Below, one piece after another: positions 1 through 10,895 of a stretch of 49,080 bases of DNA (positions within the stretch are counted from its first letter, which is position 1; each line of letters begins with the position of its first letter). Origin of the DNA: Trichoplax sp. H2 (lineage: Eukaryota; Placozoa; Uniplacotomia; Trichoplacea); assembly GCA_003344405.1 (NCBI GenBank), contig NOWV01000319.1, positions 1-49,080 on the forward strand. The letters run 5' to 3'. The translations under genes and the position numbers were made by a program. A model generated the notes under the pieces. It saw only the letters and a list, made by a program, of their open reading frames with translations. It did not search any database and was not told the origin of the DNA.

Positions 1-110
1 TGTATATAGTCATCTGCACTCTAGCATAGAGTCTCTACCACTACAGTCTATAGTTACAGCTACCAAATATCTCTTAGGATAAATATCTACCGTACATTAT
101 ACTACACATG
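1..110 (-). repeat. LTR-1 fragment, cut by window start
   Basis: This stretch is the reverse complement of about 722-831 inside the LTR at 682-1231 and matches about 48715-48825 in direct orientation, with only a few substitutions. It is therefore part of an LTR-1 copy in minus orientation. It stops abruptly at 110/111, where + strand RNase H coding sequence begins. That is not a normal internal junction of the element, so it marks a rearrangement or a mis-joined contig next to the gap at 379-398. Confidence 0.85.
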
Positions 111-378
111 CCGTTAACATGGCTTGCTCATATGCGTAATGATAACCAGCGGTTAGTGCGTTGGTCTATGTTTTTGTCGCAGTTTAAGATTAATATTAGA
201 CATAGACCTGGTAAAAGTAATGGCAATGCAGACGTATTATCTAGACTAGTAATGGATAATTGATTATTTGGCCTGCGTGCCGGGAAAAATTTTGTTAGCT
301 TGTTATTTTGTAGAATTTTGTAGTAGTACAAAATTCTAGGCGGACGAATGTAATGTAACTTAGTATTGTGATTGTAGA
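111..378 (+). mobile_element. Ty3/Gypsy RNase H 3' fragment plus LTR-1 start (first copy)
   Basis: Reading from 111, 50 sense codons run to a TGA at 261-263. They carry the end of a Ty3/Gypsy-type RNase H domain: an N-Q-R-L-x-R-W segment, then R-H-R-P-G-K-S-N and an A-D-V-L-S-R ending, all diagnostic of that family. The LTR begins at 349 (TGTAATG) and the sequence is cut by the gap at 379. The stretch duplicates 444-711 almost exactly; the four differences I found are all transitions and all fall in the first 50 bases. The start is missing, so this is a remnant. Confidence 0.8.
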
Positions 379-398
379 NNNNNNNNNNNNNNNNNNNN
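379..398. other. Assembly gap (20 N)
   Basis: Exactly 20 N, most likely a placeholder of unknown true length. The sequence just left of the gap (111-378) is repeated just right of it (444-711), so the assembler probably broke inside a repeat. Confidence 0.95.
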
Positions 399-596
399 AT
401 TTACTTAGATGGTCGAGTGTTTGTTTTACAAACTGACCATAAGCCGTTAATATGGCTTGCTCATATGTGTAACGATAACCAGCGGTTAATGCGTTGGTCT
501 ATGTTTTTGTCGCAGTTTAAGATTAATATTAGACATAGACCTGGTAAAAGTAATGGCAATGCAGACGTATTATCTAGACTAGTAATGGATAATTGA
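399..596 (+). mobile_element. Ty3/Gypsy-type reverse transcriptase RNase H C-terminal fragment
   Basis: An open frame enters from the gap and runs 65 codons to TGA at 594-596. It shows the classic RNase H signature of Ty3/Gypsy pol: G-R-V-F-V-L-Q-T-D-H-K-P-L near the start, R-W-S-M-F-L-S-Q-F in the middle, and H-R-P-G-K-S-N-G-N-A-D-V-L-S-R at the end. RNase H removes the RNA strand during reverse transcription. Nothing resembling an integrase follows: after the stop only 85 bases separate it from the LTR at 682. Either integrase was deleted or it lies upstream, as in Gmr1-type elements. The polyprotein start and the reverse transcriptase palm are not in the window. The family call is firm; activity is very unlikely. 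Confidence 0.88.
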
Positions 597-681
597 TTAT
601 TTGGCCTGCGTGCCGGGAAAAATTTTGTTAGCTTGTTATTTTGTAGAATTTTGTAGTAGTACAAAATTCTAGGCGGACGAA

Positions 682-1231
682 TGTAATGTAACTTAGTATT
701 GTGATTGTAGACTGTTAGCCATGTTTAGTATAATGTACGGTAGATATTTATCCTAAGAGATATTTGGTAGCTGTAACTATAGACTGTAGTGGTAGAGACT
801 CTATGCTAGAGTGCAGATGACTATATACAGTAAGCTGTTGAGTTACTAATATGGCTGTAGGTAAAAATAGAACTGTAAATCATATATTAGGATATGGTTA
901 ATTCATTGTACTTTGGCTGGTGTGAATGATGCCTACGTAAGTACTGTAGTCGTATCCATATTGGATTAATGATGGTCCGCAGTAGAATAGTGTTACTAAG
1001 AATAATTTAACTATGTGTAAAATAAGGTAAAAGGTTGCCATGCGGATTGTAGCTGCGAATGCTACAGAAAGTATAAAAGCATGCAACTTTAGATTATTCT
1101 GTTAGTTCGTTTTAGAAGTCTTTAGTAATAGTATTCGGCTAGAGTAGAGCTGTGTAGTTGATCTTTGTATAAGATTCAATAAAACCCTTATTTTTCTAAA
1201 ATTTGGAATTTTGTGATTGGTATATATCACA
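682..1231 (+). mobile_element. LTR-1, 3' LTR of the Ty3/Gypsy remnant
   Basis: A 550-bp LTR starting TGTAATG and ending TATCACA (TG...CA). A purine-rich stretch at 671-681 just upstream is a plausible polypurine tract. A TATA box lies at 1072-1079 and AATAAA at 1178-1183, the spacing expected for U3-R-U5. Orientation follows from the RNase H fragment upstream. The antisense strand carries a 62-codon open frame (898-1086) that also stays open in three other LTR copies; it has no ATG at its beginning and overlaps the promoter, so I treat it as a shadow. Confidence 0.88.
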
Positions 1232-1433
1232 CGGGTGCATAAAGTATTCATATCTCGCAATAGTTGACGCATTCTTAAGCTCAGCTTTAACGCTAAAGAT
1301 AAAATTTAGCAGATATAAATTTTTTAACCGGATAATTATATTATGATTCAACTACTTAAACCCTATTAGAATAGAAGTAATTTTTAAAATTCATTTTATT
1401 AATCCTCATAGTGTTTAACTCATTGTTACATTT

Positions 1434-1980
1434 TGTGATATACCAATCACGAAATTCCAAATTTTAGAAAAATAAGGGCTTTATTGAATCTTATACAAAG
1501 ATTAACTACACAGCTCTACTTTAACCGAATACTACTTCTAAAGACTTCTACAACGAACTAACAGAATAATCTAAAGTTGCATGCTTTTATACTTTCTGTA
1601 GCATTCGCAGCTACAATCCGCATGGCAACCTTTTACCTTTTATTACACATAGTTAAATTATTCTTAGTAACACTATTCTACTGCGGACCATCATTAATCC
1701 GATATGGATACGACTACAGTACTTACGTAGACATTATTCACACCAGCCAAAGTACAATGAATTAACCATATCCTAATACATGATTTACAGTTCTATTTTT
1801 ACCTATAGCCTTTTTAGTAACTCAACACCTTACAGCATATAGTCATCTGTACTCTAGCATAGAGTCTCTATCACTACAGTCTATAGTTATAGCTACCAAA
1901 TATCTCTTAGGATAAATATCTACCGTACATTATACTAAACATGGCTAACAGTCTAAAATCACAATGCTAGTTACATTACA
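1434..1980 (-). mobile_element. Solo LTR-1
   Basis: A 547-bp full-length copy of LTR-1 in the opposite orientation to 682-1231, starting TGTGATA and ending TTACATTACA. Flanks CATTT (1429-1433) and TATTT (1981-1985) fit an aged 5-bp target duplication with one mismatch. No internal sequence is attached, so it is a solo LTR left by LTR-LTR recombination. With 682-1231 it forms an inverted pair separated by 202 bases in which I see nothing. Confidence 0.85.
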
Positions 1981-2411
1981 TATTTATAAACCGTAAAATT
2001 AATACCGTATCAGCTTTCAACCGTTTTGTAAATCTCTGTAAATATAATATTTCCGGCTAGGCATTCTTAATGTACTAAAAGACTCGATGGCTACTAATAT
2101 TAGCGATAGACCTTCATTTAAAAGCATTAAATCTAGAGGATATTGGATGTTCATTAGTTACAACTGTTTACCGTGGGTGCGGCTATATTTTCAATTTACT
2201 CGCTTTGTGAAGCATTTCGTGATTGGTCGAAAAGGAATACGTTACCAATTAGAGGACTCAGTAAAACACCTGGCGCCATAATAAAATTCTTGATATGCCA
2301 TTGGGTTAATTGTTTAATCAAGAATGATGTTCCTTAGTAGTTAAAATTTCTATTTTATCTCACAATTACAGACACTAATGCGACGTAACTTAACTTAAAG
2401 AATAATTAATC
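1981..2411. other. Upstream region of GPCR1
   Basis: 431 bases between the solo LTR and the receptor start. They hold one ATG-initiated open frame of 64 codons (2087-2281), rich in basic and aromatic residues and of no recognisable family; it could be an upstream ORF, a stray exon or chance. I see no clear TATA box or splice acceptor. Confidence 0.4.
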
Positions 2412-3386
2412 ATGCTGAATGGAATCCTTCACGAAAATGATGCAGCTACGATTCTTGCTTGGACATTTGGGCTATTTGGTATAGTGGCTAACATCTATGT
2501 TATATTTTTGACCGTTCGAAGGTATATGTTGTATCACAAAACAGGCAAAAGCGGAATTATTTACACCTTTTTAATAGCTAATCTTGCTGTAGCTGATTTA
2601 TGTGGTTCATTCTACTGCGTTATCATTGCGGGTGCTGACTACTTTTACGGACGCTATCATAGCGACCTTTATATCTGCGAATTAAATAAAACATGTAACA
2701 ATTTAACAAATATTTGGCTTCTAAATTCTATGTGTTCTGTCGCCCGATTTGTATCTATCATAGCTATTTATGTGCCGACCTTCATCACATTAATTATTGC
2801 CATAGATCGTTATCGGGCTATTGTCTATCCATATAATTCGAAACGGCTTACAATGGCTCAAATTCGACGAACAACATCAATATCTTGGTTAATTGTAATA
2901 ATTTTTGCCATAATAGCCATAGTAAAATCATGGGAACTGCAAAAGCTCAATGAATTTGATGATTTTACTAATATGTGCCAATATGGAAATACCACGAATC
3001 AATTTTTTCAAATTATTGCGATTCTTACTTTTGTTATCATTATTAGCTGTTACTTATCCACAACCGTGCTTTACGCTAAAATCATTACCTACATGCGTCA
3101 AAATAGAAAAAATCTTGCTGCAATAGACAAAAGTTGCTTTAAGTCTAAAGTAAACGCCGAAAAACACGTTACTATCGTAACTTCAATCATAATACTAACA
3201 AATATGATAAGTTGGCTACCAGGACTCATTATCATGATCGCTAGTTACGTTGATAGTCCATTTACTCATACACCAATTGATCAATATTTATCTTTAGTTG
3301 GATTTTTGTGTTTGTTTATTAACTCAGCTCTCAATCCAATTCTATATCTTATATTTACTTCAACATTTTGTAAACGGTGTTGTTAA
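2412..3386 (+). CDS. GPCR1: class A orphan seven-transmembrane receptor
   Basis: A 324-residue plasma-membrane receptor predicted to couple a ligand to heterotrimeric G proteins. Landmarks: TM1 Asn27, TM2 L-A-V-A-D with Asp62, ECL1-TM3 disulfide Cys108 paired with Cys189 in ECL2, D-R-Y at 132-134, TM4 Trp159, TM6 S-W-L-P (Trp268, Pro270) and TM7 N-P-I-L-Y (308-312). ECL1 is enlarged, with Cys89, Cys95, sequons at 92 and 97, and T-N-I-W. The N-terminus is only about 12 residues, so there is no ligand-binding ectodomain. The tail ends in C-K-R-C-C, likely palmitoylated. The TM2-ECL1 and N-S-A-L-N-P motifs resemble LGR/relaxin-type receptors, but the ligand is unknown. The ATG aligns with the starts of the paralogues. 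One uninterrupted exon; first gene of the + strand array. Confidence 0.93.
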   Translation: MLNGILHENDAATILAWTFGLFGIVANIYVIFLTVRRYMLYHKTGKSGIIYTFLIANLAVADLCGSFYCVIIAGADYFYGRYHSDLYICELNKTCNNLTNIWLLNSMCSVARFVSIIAIYVPTFITLIIAIDRYRAIVYPYNSKRLTMAQIRRTTSISWLIVIIFAIIAIVKSWELQKLNEFDDFTNMCQYGNTTNQFFQIIAILTFVIIISCYLSTTVLYAKIITYMRQNRKNLAAIDKSCFKSKVNAEKHVTIVTSIIILTNMISWLPGLIIMIASYVDSPFTHTPIDQYLSLVGFLCLFINSALNPILYLIFTSTFCKRCC

Positions 3387-4048
3387 AATAGTTAGTATGC
3401 ATGATACTGTTCGCATAGATATCACAGATTCAAAGTTGAACACAATTTACAAATTAATCTAACTTATCTTTTCATAATATTCTGATTAGATTGCATCTAT
3501 CACATATAAATGTGACAGTATTCTACCCTCCACAATTTTAACTGATTCTCACAAAATAGGACAGAATCCATACGATTGGCTTATTTATCCGAATCTTAGC
3601 ACATTCAAATCTGATGTAATGCTCTAAAATATTTCGCTGTCGACTTATGTTAACGTACTAACTTTTCAGCTAGAGAAATATCATATATCGAGAAATTTCG
3701 TACAAGACGATTAACTGTAATACTAGTTTTAAACGGTACTATATTCATTGCAATATAACAATAAGTCTACGAACTTAATGCCAGTAACAACTGGTCTACT
3801 TTCATGTATAAAAGAGAATCCAAAGAGTTCTAATGTTTTGAGGCATTATAAAAGGAATAGTAAAGCGGTGAATAAATTATAATAAAATTGTCGCATTTTT
3901 TAGCCTAGCAGCTATTACAGTATCTTCTCTACCTTTATCATTCCTTCTCAAATGTTTATCGCCAGACTGTTGAATTTTTATTTAATAATTCGACTGTATT
4001 TCAACTAAAGTTTGTTACAATTTAATACATTCAAAGCACGAATGTTAC
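3387..4048. other. Gene-free spacer
   Basis: Non-coding AT-rich DNA downstream of GPCR1. Overlapping AATAAA-like motifs near 3869-3885 could serve as a poly(A) signal but lie almost 500 bases past the stop. I see nothing else. Confidence 0.4.
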
Positions 4049-4395
4049 ATGAGCAAGCAATTAACTAGATTAGAAGATCTAACTGTAGTACTTGCTGATT
4101 ACTTAAGGTACTCCGAATAAAGTTCTTAGATACACTTAAATCAATTAGGCATTTTTGTTCAGTTACAGCAACGAACTACTGTGAGAGATCACCTATAATT
4201 ACAGTGAGTATAACCGTGCCACATCCTTCTATACATACATATTAAATGAAGTTTTAATACCCTAACAAATCGATGTCTAGATAACTTGTACAGTATTAAG
4301 TTATGTGTCTGGCTTCAAGCTACACCGACGGTAACAACCGGGTGTTCGGGCTTTCAGTGATACACAGATTAAAGTAGTTTCTGTATAATAAACAC
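4049..4395 (+). repeat. Diverged dispersed repeat R, copy 1
   Basis: This segment aligns with 7486-7700, colinear but with indels and heavy substitution. Its first 72 bases form a short open frame from ATG 4049 to TAA 4120, beginning M-S-K-Q-L-T-R-L-E-D-L; the same K-Q-L-T-K/R-L start occurs at 29144, which hints at the N-terminus of a retroelement gag-like protein, though this is inference. The second half shares a G-C-T-T-C-A-A-G-C-T core with copy 2. Family not recognised. Confidence 0.5.
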
Positions 4396-5239
4396 AAAAT
4401 CAGAACATTCTTCATTATGAGCGTTTCAGTAAATTTTTACAAAAATAAAATACTTAGTACAGTATATTAACTTATCGAAATTCTAACATTGATGCCGCCT
4501 TAAAATGGCTACAATATATACAACGTATATAATCTAGAATTAGCTACTAGAATTGCCACAATCAATTATGCGATTTGATCTATTCTCATACAACTTAATG
4601 ACCTTAAAAATAGCTGCTTCCATTCTTACAGTCAAGTATGCAATTTATTCCCTACTCATATAGCGTAACGACCTTAAACATGAGCATTTATGGGAGCTAT
4701 GCTAATGTTACGATGGTCAAGAACAGAATTGGCTAAAGATCCATTAAAATTACAATACTGACCCAGTTATTCAATTAATTACGAACAATAACTCCTGCTT
4801 CGAGCCATTTAAAAATTTAATGTAGTAAGAAAGTAGATATCCAGCTTTTGCCTAAAGAAATCACAGTTACTAGCTAGCTGTGCACTATTTACAAAAATTA
4901 TTCCATTTCAGTCAATTTTAATAGTACAGAGGTCTCTAATAATCCAATTAAGACGGTTAATTGGTGATAAAAAATCGTACGTTAAATAATCTTTATGTAA
5001 TGAAATTGCTGTAGCCAGTAATAAAATTTTCTATAATAAATTTTTACTAGTTTTCTTAGGATAAAAAATATGTATTAAACCTAGCATGCCTAGCTAGAAA
5101 TGTCATATTTTTTCTTTCATACGCCAAATCTTCTTTCTCCTTTGAAACAGTTATAGCCGTCTTATAATTATTTATTTTCACTAATAACTTTAATGAATTA
5201 AGATAGAGTTGAAGTCCTTTGAAAGAAGATAATAATAAA
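4396..5239. other. Gene-free spacer with one degenerate tandem duplication
   Basis: Two diverged copies of a roughly 60-base unit, offset by 70 bases, lie at about 4555-4615 and 4625-4685; both end in a shared C-G/T-ACCTTAAA core. I see nothing else. Confidence 0.45.
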
Positions 5240-6058
5240 CTCGATTTTTTGAAGGAAATAAAATTGCCATTATTCTTGCATTTTTGGAGTTGTTGGATTA
5301 ATAGCTAAGATTTATGTCGTATTGAAGTCATGTTAAGTCAATTTATTACTTCGCAAAAACAGCCAAATCCGTAAAGTTCATAAGTTTCTTATTGCAAATT
5401 TAGCTGTAGCCAATTTTTCAGGCATTATATTTAATAATTATAACCAGTGTTGATCATTATTATAGTACACAAACGTCATGATACCTTATACTTCTCGTCC
5501 TTTAACTATCAGTCGTGCGAGATTGACTTACAGGATACTTTGACTACTCGGAATATGTTTCGCTATTTTTGTTCTCATTCGATCGTAAAAATTTACTTTC
5601 CCAACATTAATGATTATTTCACCGCCTCTTGCTACTTCAAGGATATGGATTAGTTTATATTTCTAATCGTAGTAGGAATAGATTATACCTTATTATTTAT
5701 TTTTTTATTTATTGGGACTGTATTACTCTATATGTTAATTACAGTCCACATACATCCTATAAAAGATGCCCTTACCAGAGTTAATAATCTGAATGTTACC
5801 ACTCTTTACGAATCAGAACGATATCTTAGTTGCGTTACGGGATTTTTAGCTTTAACTAATCTACTCAATTAGCTACCTGGAGTTGTCATTTTCTTTCTGC
5901 ATAATACCAATTTATGCTATGCAAGACAAGCAGCAGATATGCACTTTAGTATCGTTGCTTTCATATTACTGTTTATGAATTCTGTAGTAAATCCGATTGG
6001 TTATTTAGGCTTAACTTTGAAAAAAATAAAATTATTGATCAGAAAAATTGGAAATTGA
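5240..6058 (+). pseudogene. Decayed GPCR of the array
   Basis: The remnant follows the order of the intact receptors. TM1 survives as F-G-V-V-G-L-I-A-K-I-Y-V near 5278-5320, TM2 as F-L-I-A-N-L-A-V-A-N-F near 5383-5415 (the key Asp is now Asn), and ECL1 as S-V-D-H-Y-Y in another frame. TM3 and most of TM4 are lost. ECL2 survives as F-T-A-S-C-Y-F near 5617-5640. The 3' part, 5654-6058, is one frame with TM5, TM6 and TM7 (N-S-V-V-N-P-I-G-Y) broken only by a TAG at 5870-5872 where the paralogues have the TM6 Trp. Several frameshifts and stops upstream make function implausible. Confidence 0.85.
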
Positions 6059-7307
6059 AAGATTATTGACAGATTGTTGGTAAAACATGGGCATCAATAA
6101 CTCATTTATAATTTGTTTGAGAACTAACAAATTTAACTACTCAAAAATGTAATGCTAATATAAGAATTACCCGAAAGCATTCTAATGAAAAAGCAATTAA
6201 ATTAAATTTATTGTAATATGCTATTTTACAAGATTGCAACATGCTATATAATAATTAAGGTTTGGACTACGACGGATAAGCTACATTTAAATATATGTTT
6301 AATATCAATATATCTGATAAATCTCGACACTTAAAAACGAATGATAATCAAATTACTAGATATTAACTTCTTATTGGAATAATTAAAGCCTAACTATCTG
6401 TTTAAAGTAGGTACTAATCGGTGTATTCAACGCCAATATTATATTTTTGAAAATTCATTTATCATATCGCATTCCTGAATGATAATTCAATTTAAAATTA
6501 CTACATGGATTTAGTCTGCAATTCTTCATAAGGTGACTAATTTATATATGAGATAAGTTGCTAATGTAATGATGTACATATAACTGATCGTATTGATTGT
6601 TTAATTTGATATAGTTAAGTTTCTAATAATAGATATTATCGTGATGTTAATATTAGATGACTGCTATTTACTGTATTAGAAATTGTTGATTACTGTTATG
6701 AATTACTGTCTAGAGTTAATACTAGAAACCATATTGAAGGTTCGTACTACTCTCAATAAGCATACAGGCGAGAAATTCAACACGCAGTTGAGGTTATTTT
6801 AAAACTAACAACTAACTCTCTCTTTAATGTATTGAAAAACAGCGGCTTATATACGTGCGTTGTTCACACTTTTAACGCAATGTAATTGCAAGTTTGTGTA
6901 ATAGTAGATTCATTAGTGCACGCAGCACAATCTACAATTAACATGTAGAATTAACAAGTGTGGTATATCACATGTGTAGAATACTGTAAATAATCAATCT
7001 CGATTATTTTTATATAACCTGTGACAATAGCAAGTTTTTAAGGTCCTAAATTCAGGTAATATCGAATTAACGTAAACATACAATAGCAATCGAAATGTAT
7101 TAATGCTATATATAATACTACATCGTACTAAAAGTACAATATGATAAATGTGGCGGAGCGTACTACACAATAATTACCAATATCAGGGAGTTAATTAATC
7201 ATAAAATAATGGGAGATTTATGTAGCTTAGAGTACTATAATTGTGAAGATGTCATGCAGTTTTACAATATTAGACATTTATAGATGTGTAATAACATTTT
7301 TAACTAA
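6059..7307. other. Gene-free spacer
   Basis: About 1.25 kb of AT-rich DNA downstream of the pseudogene. I see no coding frame, repeat or RNA gene that I can support. Confidence 0.4.
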
Positions 7308-7469
7308 TTGATTCGTACTTTAAAGGATATTGATTATCTGCTTGATGAGAAGTCTGGTACGGTATTTGATGACTCAAGACTGATTATAGGCAAATTTACT
7401 ACGGTAAATAGATCGAACGAAATGAATTTAAAAACTATAAAGATGGGCTTAGGTTGTACTATAATTTAA
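7308..7469 (+). pseudogene. Possible coding relic next to repeat R
   Basis: A 53-codon open frame, without ATG, whose composition looks protein-like: an L-K-D-I-D-Y-L-L-D-E-K-S-G-T-V-F-D-D core with balanced charge. It ends 16 bases before repeat R copy 2. It may be the remnant of an element that carried R at its end. No family recognised, and chance is not excluded. Confidence 0.25.
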
Positions 7470-7485
7470 TATACTTGGTGCAGGT

Positions 7486-7700
7486 AAGAGCTAGCAATTA
7501 CCCAGATCTCAAGATCTTAATATCGTATTTAATGATTGCGCAAGGTACTTCGATTAAAGTTCTAAGATAAACCTACTATTAGGCGTCTTTATTCAGTTAT
7601 AGTAGTCCATTAAGTTGGGTGATTAGCTTCAAGCTATACCAATGGCAAAAACCGAAATTTCGGTGATACGCTGACTAAAGCAGCTTCAGGATAACAAATA
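7486..7700 (+). repeat. Diverged dispersed repeat R, copy 2
   Basis: Colinear with 4049-4395 but shorter because of internal deletions. It contains two small perfect inverted repeats, TAGCT-TCA-AGCTA and ACCGAAATTTCGGT, the second absent from copy 1. The two R copies bracket the 5.2-6.1 kb pseudogene. Confidence 0.5.
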
Positions 7701-10700
7701 CAAATTATAACAGACTGGACTTCTCTCTTTCGACTTAATGATACTTTAGATTAAATTTTTGTGATAGACAATTATTGTATCATGATTCTTAAACTCTGTA
7801 ATAAAATCCATTTTTCAATTTTATATATCTGAAACAATTACTTTGTTAGAATCAGACTAGATTGGATAGAATAGTTATCAGCTAAACTTATTATAACTCA
7901 TGTCCGTGTTTTAATTATAAGTAAATCATATAGTCCCTTGTCTTTGAAGATGCTACACCATATCATATCTAAGAAATTAAAAGCAGTTTCAACGCAATGT
8001 CACAGTATGAACTACCATGAGGAATTAAATGATTACTTTTAGTGAATTAACATCTATATATGGTGATAACTGTTAATAGCTTACAGTTAGAACCATGATA
8101 GTTATTATTTCTTACAGTAAATTATGCTTCACTGTAGTAAGAGTTCTTATATAGTAACTGATGTTAATTGATTACAGTGTTATGTCTTGTGACGCTCGTG
8201 ATTAATATCTTGAAGATATCCAAATATAGATAATACGCTATAAACTACTCTGTGAATGCATGTGATGTAGTCTAATTATCTAAAACTGTTTGGTATATTT
8301 TTACGATCATAAATATCTCTGTATTGATTTAGCTATCCCATATGAATTAAATTTCATAATATTATGATGACTCATTCACTCTACCTGCTATCGAAGGGTA
8401 TTAAAGCTCGGCGGATAGCTGAATAAAATCGGAATTCTCTAGTCGCTTAACGTCGAAGCAAAGGCGTCCAAATTCTTATGAGATAGTTAAGAGATACTGA
8501 ATCCCGGAGACTTAAGAAATTTCGAGATTTGTTTTACGTTATTCTTGTCACGAAGCTGGTTTGTGGATGCACTAACTCCCAAGTTACACTATAATTCTGT
8601 AAGTCGTGGGTACATGAGTTATAGATCAAGGCAACAACAACAATAGAACTATACCAGACTGAATTTCTATCATTAATACTGATGTGGGAGTACAAAAATG
8701 TTCTGGCTGATTAAAAAATCAAAATCAAGCTAGTATTAATTATTTATTAAGGAATGTGCAAGGACATTCTACAGATCATATCGATTTTTAAATTAGAAAT
8801 ATTTGCCGTTATTGATTAATTTTATTAACCTTAGTTTCCAATATGTCATCCGCATTCAGGCAATTTTATATCAAGCACGCTTATCTTATATTTTATCAAT
8901 ACTATTGTATTGTTAACCTACAAAGTTAATGGGTAATATCCGAAATAAATTTTAATAAACGTGGTCTGATGCATAGAATAATTTATACTTAATTTAAATA
9001 TTTCTAATTAGATCAGATATTTACGATTAAATTTTAGTTAATTAAATTACACTTTCTAATACCGAACCGAAAGTAATTGACTGTATCGTCCATTTATCAC
9101 CAGATATTTTTGTCATACCTGCGACGCAAAAAGCAAAGTTCATACATTTTAATGTTTTTATATCGCAAACTTTAGTGCTTGAGCTCTTTGCAGATTACTC
9201 AATTATCCATCTATATTTCTAAGTGAAGAAAGATTCTGATAACTAAAATTTTTCAAACTTTTGGATCTATCTTAATTTCGTACAGTAATAGTTGGATCTC
9301 TGATAACGAAATAAATTAATGAATTTAATTAGAATGATACTATTCGTAATTCGATATTAGATATTCGAACTAAAACATTTAATATTTGGTTTGGATATCA
9401 CCTATTGCTGTATTTCAGCTAGTAAAGGCAAACGCAGTTGTAGGATTTAGCAAAACGTTTACACCTTTGTATCAGCATTCATTAAAATTTATATTAGAGA
9501 TAACGGATGTGAATAACTTTAAACTATAAAAGTTTACGATCTAACTAATTATAGTTCAATAGAAACCGAAACATACTATAGCATGATCTATTGTACGGAC
9601 CTAGCCGATGATTACGAATGCGGCATACAAGTACTTTATTTCAGACTGTGTATAAAATTCAAGCGAAAACTTTCGCTGTATTTAAACCTGGCTTAGAAAT
9701 CTTTAAAAATTAGATTTAATTATAGCAATAATATTTTAGTTCCTTGCATATTAAAATATTAATGGACTTTATTCTTTATTTCACGAAAGTTTTAAATGGT
9801 AACGTAGGGACAGTCTTTTATAAGTCGTCTTTCTTAGCAAGACAAAGAAATAGGTAATTAAATTTAGTATGCAATCTAGAAATATTACTAGCACAGTAAA
9901 ATACATACCATTTATGTATTCCATTCTAGAGAAATAGTTGAATAACTTATTAGTTAAAGACATTATGAGTATTTCATTTTATTGATTTCAAAATTTAATT
10001 TATGCCTTATTCTGCAAATAGCAAATAAATATGTTTTAGAGTATGAACACTAAATAAGTAGATTAAAATAGTTTTCTGATTCTTTCGTTAATTGATCCTA
10101 TATCTTTCATCAAATTTCTGTTTTTGATCGTCAATAACCTAGAAGTTGGAATAAATCAAATAAATTTGCATAAAAGTTACATGTAATATATAATAGTTAC
10201 TAACTTAAATTTTAATATATGTATCTGTCAAATAATTGTAATAACTAATTTATTTCCCCATATATGTTAATGTTTGAAGTATTATTTGTTGCGTTATTAA
10301 TCTATATATTCGATAGACTTTCTTGTTGTTTAAATTAAATTATTGTCAATAACTTTTTAATTTTCATTCATTATTTATACCATTTTCCTATGCAAATAAT
10401 AATAACGGTAAGGCAATTAATTATATTATTATTCACCTTCGTTCTATAAATGGTTAAATTTTAGTCAATTCATTTTCCACTTTACAATCTCACTCTACCT
10501 TCATTGCCAATTTATGTTGTACTGTATCAAGGCTGTTTCTGGGTAAAAATTTTGATGAGATAGTCAAATGGTATGAGCTGTGTATACGTACTTTTATAGA
10601 CGAACAATTTAATAGTATATAGCGAAAGGGCGGTCAGCTTAACCAGGTTGCCATAAAAACTTCATATATTGATCGTTATTCTATCTTATATTGACGTCTG

Positions 10701-10895
10701 TGTCATGGTAACTGTGATTTAATCTAAGAACCTTACTTTAATTATATTACAACTTTACAATATTTAATATTATTGCCTTAACACTGACGTGGCTGAATAT
10801 ATTTTTACTAAGTTTGAATTCATTTCATCGATATCAAGGACCAATAGAACATTGGTTAAGCATAAAAGAACCGAAATAACGTGAGTTAAAAAATT
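7701..10895. other. Gene-free spacer upstream of GPCR2
   Basis: About 3.2 kb of AT-rich sequence with frequent stops in all frames. I see no supported gene or repeat. No convincing TATA box precedes GPCR2. Confidence 0.4.

Noticed and set aside
128-331. 67-codon minus-strand frame, repeated at 461-664
   Set aside because: It is the antisense shadow of the plus-strand RNase H codons, which carry recognisable family motifs.
898-1086. 62-codon frame conserved in four LTR-1 copies (also 1577-1765, 27923-28111, 48457-48645)
   Set aside because: It begins without ATG, overlaps the LTR TATA box in antisense, and openness in all copies is expected from their high overall identity.
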